Shown here: piece by piece, positions 19,467 through 26,877 of the stretch
Numbering within the stretch: position 1 is the stretch's first letter
How the letters are laid out: every line of letters starts with the position of its first letter
Source of the DNA: a virus
Virus record (IMG/VR): IMGVR_UViG_3300005289_000066
Location: 1-37,859 of that record
DNA: 37,859 nucleotides
Direction: 5' to 3' (one strand)
Position numbers and translations under genes: made by a program
The notes under the pieces: model-generated
Databases searched by the model: none
Seen by the model: only the letters and a program-made list of their open reading frames with translations
What the model was told of the DNA's origin: nothing

Positions 19467-19531
19467 CCGCCCTCCGCCGAACCACAACCATTCACAAGAT
19501 CCGCCAGGCGCGGATGAGGGATAAAGCATGA
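19463..19531 (+). CDS. 22-residue basic microprotein
   Basis: Encodes MTALRRTTTIHKIRQARMRD plus KA, strongly basic. Its start overlaps the membrane-protein stop (ATGA at 19463-19466) and its stop overlaps the next start (ATGA at 19528-19531). The size is at the limit of what can be called. The double coupling is the only evidence, and it may instead serve as a coupling relay. Confidence 0.45.
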   Translation: MTALRRTTTIHKIRQARMRDKA

Positions 19532-19890
19532 AGATCATCAAGAAGGGAAAGCTGACCATCGATGGCGAGCAATCAAAGATCAGCGGCTATGAGTTCGACT
19601 GCGAGGGGGAGTCAATGCTGAATGCCTCCATCTACATTTTGGAGGAGGGTGTGCGCGACCTTCTGGACCAGATCGCAAAGGCCAAGGCAGAAGGGATTAA
19701 CATCTTTGATGCGGGCGGCAATCAGCTGAACGATGAGAAGTGGGAGTTCCCGCTTGGCGTGAAGGCTCATCCAGCTGGCGACGATAGCCCAAACGTCCGC
19801 TGGTTCGACAATTACTCAGACCCATCACTGGAGATCGGCCATGATTCGTCAGTACTCCTACCACCAACTGATGTGCATTCTGACCAGTGA
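19528..19890 (+). CDS. Hypothetical early protein
   Basis: A 120-residue protein with a beta-rich start (MKIIKKGKLTIDGEQSKISG; YEFDCEGESM), a helix (LEEGVRDLLDQIAKAKAEGI) and a low-complexity acidic end. The last 50 bases are shared with another frame that encodes a 36-residue protein, so the extreme C-terminus is doubly coding or one of the two is shorter than shown. Function is unknown. Confidence 0.76.
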   Translation: MKIIKKGKLTIDGEQSKISGYEFDCEGESMLNASIYILEEGVRDLLDQIAKAKAEGINIFDAGGNQLNDEKWEFPLGVKAHPAGDDSPNVRWFDNYSDPSLEIGHDSSVLLPPTDVHSDQ

Positions 19891-19951
19891 CCGCTGGTTC
19901 GTTCTCAAGGGCAATGGCGAGCGATACTTCTTCGCTCAGATCGTGGATTAA
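19841..19951 (+). CDS. 36-residue microprotein overlapping the preceding gene
   Basis: Encodes MIRQYSYHQLMCILTSDRWF and then VLKGNGERYFFAQIVD. GGAG lies seven bases before the ATG, and the stop falls just ahead of the AGGGGG ribosome site of the next gene. It overlaps the 3' end of the 120-residue gene by 50 bases. The pattern (aromatic, beta-like) looks protein-like, and the fit suggests translation. Function is unknown. Confidence 0.55.
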   Translation: MIRQYSYHQLMCILTSDRWFVLKGNGERYFFAQIVD

Positions 19952-19961
19952 GGGGGTTCGG

Positions 19962-20261
19962 ATGTATACCGTTACCGAAGAAAGTCTGCGCAAAGCCTAC
20001 AAGCCTCTCGACATCGTCAGCGACAAGCACGGAAATGTCGGGATGATCCAAGAGGTTAGCGTAAACAATTGCCAAGAATCATTTGATTGGCAGATCAGCT
20101 ATTCAGTCACTTGGCTTACCGGCTCAGAGAGAAAGGTGGCATGGTTTCATCACGACGAACTTCAAAGGCATTGCAACTTGATGCTGAAGATCGCTGAAAA
20201 CATGTGCCACCCAATGGGGAATAATGCGAGAAAGGTTGAATCCCTTTTCAAGCACCTATAA
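19962..20261 (+). CDS. Hypothetical early protein, last of rightward operon
   Basis: A 99-residue protein starting MYTVTEESLRKAYKPLDIVS, with AGGGGG five bases upstream; a longer frame to 19887 is rejected. It contains KHGNVGMIQEVSVNNCQESF, WQISYSVTWLTGSERKVAWF (a beta-sheet-like core resembling small SH3-like folds) and a C-terminal helix. It ends immediately before the convergent terminator. Function is unknown. Confidence 0.78.
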   Translation: MYTVTEESLRKAYKPLDIVSDKHGNVGMIQEVSVNNCQESFDWQISYSVTWLTGSERKVAWFHHDELQRHCNLMLKIAENMCHPMGNNARKVESLFKHL

Positions 20262-20262
20262 A

Positions 20263-20287
20263 AAAGGCCGGCGCAATGCCGGCCTTT
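20263..20287. terminator. Bidirectional terminator between convergent operons
   Basis: AAAGGCCGGC (20263-20272), loop GCAAT, GCCGGCCTTT (20278-20287): a perfect 10-bp stem. It has A-runs on the left and T on the right, so it can stop the rightward early transcript and the leftward late transcript that ends with the tail fibre gene. Confidence 0.92.
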
Positions 20288-20302
20288 CTGTTGGTTCAGG
20301 AT

Positions 20303-22540
20303 TTACCCCTGAAAGTCTGTCGGGGTTAGATCAACTTGGCAATCGATCAGGTTCAGTGCTGCTGCCGCATTGTGGCGAATACGAATCTGCCAGTAGGTAC
20401 CTGGCGGCCCAGATGCTTTAAACGTGCATTTGATACGGTCAGTGTCTGGGTTGATTCCCTTCTGTGAAGTTTCGCCCTCGATCAATGTGCCGCCAGAGTC
20501 CACCAGATCCACGCTAATTGTTTTGGCTGCGCCATCCACGGCCATGGCAACAAATACAGTGATGCTCATCTTTGAGCATCCGTTTGGCATGACAAGGCGC
20601 GTAGGGTTAGCAATTGCAAAAGCCCCAATATTGTCATCGACAATGGTAGCAAACGAAACTAGATTGACCGCGAAAGCGTTGGCTAGTGACTGCGTTTGCT
20701 TGCGCACCTTGGTCGAACGGCCTTTTAGCGTGTACGGCAGAAGCGTGGACGGCATCAGTGGGCGCAGCGGCGTGTAGGCGTTCAGGTCGTGGTTGACGTT
20801 GTCGATCTGGACCTTGAAGTACTCGTAGGCCTTCCTCCCGCTGGCCGCTTCAAAGGCGGTCATGTAGGCAGGGATGTTCAGAGACGATAGGTTGGCGATG
20901 ATAGGGCTTGACAGTGGACCGGTGCAGTCTCGCATCACGAAGCGGTTTGGGAGTTGTCCTTGTATCGCCATGACGCACGAATCAGCCGCGCCATCAGGAC
21001 CTGCGAACAGGAAGCAGCTGAAGAACCCAACCTCTTGGCTGTTCCACGGGAACGTGGTGTTCGGGGCGCCAAGCTGGGCGACGATCTGCATCCCACCACT
21101 TTCCCCGCCGAATCGCGTATGGGAGGCATTGAAGCTGCCGTAGTTGTCGACCCAGCGAACACCGGCCACACGGTCAACGCCGAGCGCGCCGACGTTCGGG
21201 ATCATGAATGTGTCTTTGATGTGAAGTCGAGTCAATGCATCAGGGTCGGTTGCCGAAGTCCCTCGGTTGATGATCTGCGCAGTGGACGCGACGATGTTCG
21301 ACTTGTCGGCCTGAATCCAGCTTTGACTGATAGACATATGGTCGCAGACATTTTTGATCGCCTGCTTGCACGACAAGATGCGAACCTTGTGAATATTGCA
21401 CTCTGTTGATAGGTGAGCCCATGCACCACCTGGCCCATTACCGGTGGCGAATGTATTGATTCCAAAACCGTCAGCGAGCTGAAGGTCGCAATTCATAATC
21501 TCGACCATAGCCGAGTTAGTGTTGTTATTATAGAAGTTGATCTGATTTCGACCGCCCGCCATGTTGAAGCCTTGGATAGTCCAGAGGTAGGCCTCTCCAA
21601 AAAAGATATCCTTAGTCACTCCACCCGTTTGGGTAATAAGGCATTCCTCGCCTTCAAGATTCAGATATGGCGGAAGAACCAAGGCATCTGAAATGCTGTA
21701 ATCCCCGGCACGCACAATCACTCTCGGAGTTGTACCGCTAAAGCTTGACTGAAGACCTCCGATGGTGATTAGCCGTCGAGTCGTCTTGCTAGGGATGTCG
21801 TTCAGCATGTTCTGAAACTGAACGGTGTCATCAGCCCCACCGGTCAGGTAGTCGTCAAGCTCGATCTCGCGTTGGATTTTACGGTATACGTCGCGCTGAG
21901 CGGTGTTTGTGCCTAGCTGCTTGAATCCGTTCAACACCGCTCCGGCTGGACCTGACATGTCCTGAACGACACGGGGAATCCCGTAAGGGTCTATGTAGAT
22001 GACGTTTTGTGCAAGGTTCATTGGACCGGTCCCGGCGGTGATCACCTCGCCGACATAGACCTCCATCGCGTTCTTGGTCACGGCGTCCTGCTGGTCGACA
22101 GGGTCTTCCATGTTGACGATGCGGCGCGCTTCAGCCTGATAGTGTTCGCTATCAACGGGGTGTCTCAGGGCGCGATCGTTATCCTCGACCAATTGCTGAG
22201 CGATCATGGTCAGCTTGTCGAGTGCGCGCTCGTGAGACTCAGCCGGGAAGTCATCGTTCGGCTGGTAGTCGGTCAACTGAGTGACGGGAACTTCACGCAG
22301 GATCTGTAGCGTGGAAAGGTCCGGCGGCGCGACAGTGAATGTCAGCGAGCCTCCTGCCTGATTCCCGGCACCAGAAACCGTATAGTCAACGTCCAGAACC
22401 TTCGGAATGACCACGCCAGTGGAACTCACCAGCGACACGGTGATATGCGTCTTCTCAAGGAAGTAGTACGGGATCGGGAACAGGACGGTTACGTTATCCC
22501 CCGCGTAAGTGACGCTGCTTTGCTCGCTGCTAACGGTCAT
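20303..22540 (-). CDS. Tail fibre/tailspike with T7-type N-terminus and beta-helix body
   Basis: A 745-residue host-recognition protein. Residues ~1-150 match the T7 gp17 N-terminal virion-attachment domain (YAGDNVTVLFPIPYYFLEK; DYTVSG; LREVPVTQLTDY; ESHERALDKLTMIAQQLVED). The body (~230-600) has a repeating pattern of short strands and Gly/Asn turns typical of a right-handed beta-helix with pectate-lyase-like start (IVRAGDYSISDALVLPPYLN). The last ~120 residues form a separate beta-rich domain. It may degrade or bind surface polysaccharide; no catalytic residues can be assigned. It is the last late gene before the terminator. Confidence 0.9.
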   Translation of the reverse strand: MTVSSEQSSVTYAGDNVTVLFPIPYYFLEKTHITVSLVSSTGVVIPKVLDVDYTVSGAGNQAGGSLTFTVAPPDLSTLQILREVPVTQLTDYQPNDDFPAESHERALDKLTMIAQQLVEDNDRALRHPVDSEHYQAEARRIVNMEDPVDQQDAVTKNAMEVYVGEVITAGTGPMNLAQNVIYIDPYGIPRVVQDMSGPAGAVLNGFKQLGTNTAQRDVYRKIQREIELDDYLTGGADDTVQFQNMLNDIPSKTTRRLITIGGLQSSFSGTTPRVIVRAGDYSISDALVLPPYLNLEGEECLITQTGGVTKDIFFGEAYLWTIQGFNMAGGRNQINFYNNNTNSAMVEIMNCDLQLADGFGINTFATGNGPGGAWAHLSTECNIHKVRILSCKQAIKNVCDHMSISQSWIQADKSNIVASTAQIINRGTSATDPDALTRLHIKDTFMIPNVGALGVDRVAGVRWVDNYGSFNASHTRFGGESGGMQIVAQLGAPNTTFPWNSQEVGFFSCFLFAGPDGAADSCVMAIQGQLPNRFVMRDCTGPLSSPIIANLSSLNIPAYMTAFEAASGRKAYEYFKVQIDNVNHDLNAYTPLRPLMPSTLLPYTLKGRSTKVRKQTQSLANAFAVNLVSFATIVDDNIGAFAIANPTRLVMPNGCSKMSITVFVAMAVDGAAKTISVDLVDSGGTLIEGETSQKGINPDTDRIKCTFKASGPPGTYWQIRIRHNAAAALNLIDCQVDLTPTDFQG

Positions 22541-22549
22541 TGTCGTTCC

Positions 22550-25096
22550 TTACCGGGAGATTCCCAGTGGGTCAAGGTAGCTCTGAGAAGGACGGATCAG
22601 GAATTCCTGATTGTTCTGCTCGCGAATGGTTTGTTCAGTCCTGCGTAGCGAGCCAGGGTTCAGCGCCTCTTGGAAAGACCAGAGGACCAAATGGTCGAGC
22701 ATGATCCGGGTGTAGAACAGGTTCAGGAATGGCGTGTTGTTGAACCCGAGCCGGAGGGCGGATGACGCGGCATCGTCGCCGGTCCTCGCCTTGTTCCATA
22801 GGTTGACCATGTCTGAGGCTGTACCAATTACCGGGCCAGCAGCAGTCTCGAGCGCAGAGTTCCCGAACCGGTTCGACTGGCCGAAAAAGAAGTCGCCCAT
22901 GATACCAATGCCGCCGCCTTGGGTGAATGCTGCGCCCCATGTTGCAGCGCTATCCACTGGACGAGGCTCGCGACCCTTCACTGCGTCCTTGGCTGTCATC
23001 GACAGATAACCGAAAGCGGTAGTCCAGACGATCAGTTGAGCCAGCGCCAGCTTTTCGCCGTTGCCATTCTTCATGGCCGACAGGAAGTCACGGCTCCCGC
23101 GATACCCAAGCCCGAGCGGCGTAGGAGCGTAGCCACGGCCATACAATTCACGGCCCATGGTCTTTTGCATGTATGCAGCCGGGAAGCTCTTGAACTGCGT
23201 CACGAAGCGCAGGAGATCGCCGGGGACGGTACCGGGCTGAGTTCCTTGGTTCATGATCGAGCGTGTACGGGCATCAGGCTCCAGTACCGCATAGCTCACA
23301 CGGTCGTTGACGTAGGATCGCAGGCTACGCTGAAGACCTTCACGAACTTCACGGATGGCCGGCGCCGACGAACTCAGGCCGATTCCTTTCAGGTAGCCAG
23401 AGAGCGCGTCGTCTGGAATGTCCGCAATCCCATCAGCCGTCAGGTAATCCCGGCCATCTGCGTGCTTCGACTCCATGTTGCGCAACAGATCCCACTTCGC
23501 CGCATCAATGTCGTAGAGGCTGAGCGAGCGCTGAAGGTTCGGGTTGAGTTTGTCCCAGCCGAGCGACTTGTTCTGCGCCAGATGGTTGGACATCATCAGC
23601 CCGGCGCTGGCCTTGTTCGCGTCGGTCCACCAAGAAAGGCCGTTGAGTCTGAAGAAGTGATTCATCATCCGCGAGGTCTTGCCGCCGGTTGAGTCGTCAG
23701 CGGAGAACCGGCGAATGATCTCGCCGCGCATCGAGTCGGCATAGACCCCGAAGGATGACAGGATCTGCTTCTGCTCCTGACTACCGCGACCTTTTGTCAA
23801 GCCGCCGACCATCTCACCAAGCGAGCCGAGGAAGTTCTTGCCCTGGTACTTCATCTCGCTGGCGGCAACTGGCAGATCCGTGAAGCTGGACAGCAGAGCG
23901 CCGCCGAGTTTCGACATCGACTGCCAGGCTCGGACGTTCGCGGCAACCCGGGCCTGACTGGCGTTACCCGGGATGCGAGTCTGCCCACTGACTTCCTTGA
24001 ACCGGTTCTCCAACTTGGTCGAGCGGATGTCGTTGAAGTTGCGCAGCGCGGCATCGTCGCCGGTCTTGCGAATGTCTTCGGCGACGATGTCCATCGCCAT
24101 GTTCAGGTTGATTTCAGGGTTGGTCCCGAGGCGGCGCATCAAGGCAGTGTTCTGCCCAGCCATATCAAGACCACTCAGAACCGACTCGCGAAGGCTGCCA
24201 GTGCCGTAGAGCTTGTTGTATTCGTGCCACGCCACGCCATCCTTGAAGTGCAACACACGTTCCTGGCTCATCTTCTTGGCAATGTTGGACGGACCTTTGA
24301 ATCCGGTCGGCGCAACAGATGCGGACTTCAGATGGTCGCCGGTCACGACGCCACTGTAGACGCCGCGCATGAAGGCGCTGATATCCGCAACACCGTCAAA
24401 GGTGCTGCCATCCAGCTTGGGCAGGATGTCGTTGAACCACTTGTCAAAACCAGCAGTCTCGATCTTCTCGCCGTCATGGCTCTGGCGGGTGATGTAACCC
24501 TCCAGCTTTCCGATGTTAGCCCCGGCCCTGTTGGCATCGATGCGGGATGCCTCCTGATATTTCTGGATGATGTTTGCGATCTTCACCACGTCGGGGTTCA
24601 GGCCTTTGGTGTCTTCGCCCTTGCCGATCTTCCATAGTGCATCCGCGATGTCCAAGTCTGAATCACCACGGGCCAGCAATGCCAGAAGGTCATCCTTCGC
24701 CAGATCATTTAGCAGCCCACCGATGTAGGCATCCCCGAGCGTCTTCTGCTCAGCGGCCACGGACAGGCGAGATCCTTTGCGCGCAAGGTTTGTGCCGACC
24801 AGAAGGGATTCGAACCCGAGGTCAGGACGATCAGAGAAGTTCGTGCGGATGAACGAGACGACTTCAGCGCGGCGGCGAAGGTTGATCAGTGCATTCCGCT
24901 TCTCGATCAATGCCGCCTGCTTTGCCTGCTTCTGGAGTTCATCGGCGGCGCGCAGGGTTGCGTCCTCCATGTTCAAAGACTGCTCGCGGGCCATGAGTTC
25001 CTTTGCCCGACCACGTAGAGTCTCGAAGATCTCCGACAACTCTCGGTCGTCAAGGTCTCCAGCCGCCGCCTTTACTGCATCAATGCAGGGGTTCAT
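22550..25096 (-). CDS. Large internal virion protein (gp16-like, C-terminal type)
   Basis: An 848-residue ejection protein. It has an N-terminal helical part with coiled coil (LRGRAKELMAREQSLNMEDA; LRRRAEVVSFIRTNF), a long helical middle, and a C-terminal region with conserved podovirus motifs (RFVTQFKSFPAAYMQKTMGR; NNTPFLNLFYTRIMLDHLVL; WSFQEALNPGSLRRTEQ). Such proteins sit in the capsid core and extend the tail through the envelope as DNA enters. It overlaps the upstream ejection gene by four bases and lies right before the tail fibre gene. Confidence 0.85.
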   Translation of the reverse strand: MNPCIDAVKAAAGDLDDRELSEIFETLRGRAKELMAREQSLNMEDATLRAADELQKQAKQAALIEKRNALINLRRRAEVVSFIRTNFSDRPDLGFESLLVGTNLARKGSRLSVAAEQKTLGDAYIGGLLNDLAKDDLLALLARGDSDLDIADALWKIGKGEDTKGLNPDVVKIANIIQKYQEASRIDANRAGANIGKLEGYITRQSHDGEKIETAGFDKWFNDILPKLDGSTFDGVADISAFMRGVYSGVVTGDHLKSASVAPTGFKGPSNIAKKMSQERVLHFKDGVAWHEYNKLYGTGSLRESVLSGLDMAGQNTALMRRLGTNPEINLNMAMDIVAEDIRKTGDDAALRNFNDIRSTKLENRFKEVSGQTRIPGNASQARVAANVRAWQSMSKLGGALLSSFTDLPVAASEMKYQGKNFLGSLGEMVGGLTKGRGSQEQKQILSSFGVYADSMRGEIIRRFSADDSTGGKTSRMMNHFFRLNGLSWWTDANKASAGLMMSNHLAQNKSLGWDKLNPNLQRSLSLYDIDAAKWDLLRNMESKHADGRDYLTADGIADIPDDALSGYLKGIGLSSSAPAIREVREGLQRSLRSYVNDRVSYAVLEPDARTRSIMNQGTQPGTVPGDLLRFVTQFKSFPAAYMQKTMGRELYGRGYAPTPLGLGYRGSRDFLSAMKNGNGEKLALAQLIVWTTAFGYLSMTAKDAVKGREPRPVDSAATWGAAFTQGGGIGIMGDFFFGQSNRFGNSALETAAGPVIGTASDMVNLWNKARTGDDAASSALRLGFNNTPFLNLFYTRIMLDHLVLWSFQEALNPGSLRRTEQTIREQNNQEFLIRPSQSYLDPLGISR

Positions 25097-26877
25097 ACGC
25101 CATTCCTCAAGTCACAGATAGCCGCTGCGTTGTAGGCCTTCGCGTATTGCTCAGCCTTCTGCGCTTGCAGGTTTGACGCCTCGATCTCTGCGCTTGCTGC
25201 CTTCTCTACGGCGGCGCGGTCTGCCTCTGGAAGCTGCTTAAGCATTTCAGTGGACAGGGTTTGCTCTTCGTCGAAGTCAGCCTGAGCCTGATCGAGGTCA
25301 TCCTTCTGCGATTTTACAATGTCGTCAGCCCGAAGGCTGTCATTGTTTGCGATTTGGTCAGGGGATCTCGGCGCGCCCTTGCGAATCGACTCACTCGCCA
25401 TCATGGCCTTGGACGGGTCTTCGAGGTCAAAGATGTGCTGCACGTCGATGTCGCGCCCGGTCACGGCCTGAGACACGGCGGTCTTGAGTGCGCTTTCTCT
25501 GGTTTTCCAGTCCGCATTTTCCGTCTTTACTCTTGCTGCAACTGTTGCCCCGCCATATCTAAATGCCTTTGATTGGCCAGGCTCGTACGCTTCTCGAATT
25601 AGCTCCCCATATTTTGTCCGCAATGCATTCGGATTTTCCTTGCTCCCGATACGCAGGCCATTCTCAGTGGCTAAGTCATAAAGAAGCGTTGCTGCGCCCC
25701 TACGCCTAAAGCCTTCTGACACCTCAATATTAGGATTAAAATCACCGCTATCTACGGCTGAGATAGAGCCTACATTTTCGCCACCTGATGCAAGCTGAAC
25801 CGTGTATGAACCATCACCTTCATCCACAAGCCTAGCCTTTACCTTTGTGCCGTCCTTCAGGTAATAGTCTTTCCCTTCGAAATTGGCGGTTCTAGAAAGC
25901 CAATCCCCATAACTTTCACTAGAGACTTTGTCAGATACGGACCTTGGTAATTTTTCATCGCCGCGCATGGTGTTGCCTGAATCATATTCAGCTTGTCGGG
26001 CTAGTGTGCCTTTCAGTGCGGTGATCGGGTCAGCATCGAATGCGCGGTCGAAGGTTGCTAGCGAAGGCGATCGGGCTGAAATTGATTCGATGGGCTCAGC
26101 TACTTGTCCAGCGCCCAGCCCGCCGGGCGGAACATCCGTTTCAGTGGCGATGTTGCGGCGCAGACGATCCGATACCGCGCCGCCGATCGTATGCAGCCCG
26201 CCGCCCAGCGCCGCGCCGAACGCGATGTTCGCCAGCGAGTCAGACAGGTCGTAGTCGGTCTGATCCTGCCGAGCGGCGAGCAAGGGCAGAGGCTCAATGA
26301 TTGCTGCGCCGACAGCGCCTTCCAGAGCGCCGACACCGGCACGAACGCCAGCACGGGCAAGAGGTGTTGCGGCACGGCCTAGCATCGCCGCATAGCGAGC
26401 CTCGCCCACTACAGGAACAAATGCCGAAGCTATGTTGATCGGGTCTAGGATCGAGGCTGCAAGGCCTGCGCTCAACTGTGTCCCGAACGAACTACCGGCG
26501 CGGGCAAGCACCTGCTGGCGCGCCAGTTGCTCCTGTTGGCGTTTAATCAGCACATCCAGCGCACCGGTTCGGATACCCTGATCCGGGACAGTAAGCTTCA
26601 GGCCGAGTGAATCAACCTTATCGCGGGCATCCTGCGCGCTCATCAGCGGGCTGTCAGGTTCAAGCCGTGCTTGGTTCGGCGCGAAGTAAGATTCAGGCCC
26701 CATGACTACGGCGCGACCTTCCTGCTCCTGCGTCAGGTCTTCCATCCGATAAATCGCAGTAGACGGGTTGGTCGTGAACGCTTCTTCAAATGCAGCGCCG
26801 AATACCCCGCCTTCAGCCGGGATATCAAGAATGTCGCGACGGTCAAGCGCCGGGGCGTCGCCGGCAAAGATAGTCAT
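25093..26877 (-). CDS. Internal virion protein with an inserted GNAT-like domain
   Basis: A 594-residue protein. Residues 1-290 have the Gly/Ala-rich hydrophobic segments common in ejection proteins (FGTQLSAGLAASILDPINIA; GVGALEGAVGAAIIEPLPLL; IAFGAALGGGLHTIGG). Residues ~325-435 look like a GNAT acetyltransferase: strands KVKARLVDEG and YTVQLASGGENVGSISAVD, then IEVSEGFRRRGAATLLYDLA with the Rx-x-G-x-A acetyl-CoA-binding pattern, then a helix. The DNA for this part is about 47-48% GC by my count over 25561-25920, against much higher values upstream. The C-terminus is helical. It probably enters the host cell with the DNA; enzymatic activity is inferred. Confidence 0.82.
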   Translation of the reverse strand: MTIFAGDAPALDRRDILDIPAEGGVFGAAFEEAFTTNPSTAIYRMEDLTQEQEGRAVVMGPESYFAPNQARLEPDSPLMSAQDARDKVDSLGLKLTVPDQGIRTGALDVLIKRQQEQLARQQVLARAGSSFGTQLSAGLAASILDPINIASAFVPVVGEARYAAMLGRAATPLARAGVRAGVGALEGAVGAAIIEPLPLLAARQDQTDYDLSDSLANIAFGAALGGGLHTIGGAVSDRLRRNIATETDVPPGGLGAGQVAEPIESISARSPSLATFDRAFDADPITALKGTLARQAEYDSGNTMRGDEKLPRSVSDKVSSESYGDWLSRTANFEGKDYYLKDGTKVKARLVDEGDGSYTVQLASGGENVGSISAVDSGDFNPNIEVSEGFRRRGAATLLYDLATENGLRIGSKENPNALRTKYGELIREAYEPGQSKAFRYGGATVAARVKTENADWKTRESALKTAVSQAVTGRDIDVQHIFDLEDPSKAMMASESIRKGAPRSPDQIANNDSLRADDIVKSQKDDLDQAQADFDEEQTLSTEMLKQLPEADRAAVEKAASAEIEASNLQAQKAEQYAKAYNAAAICDLRNGV

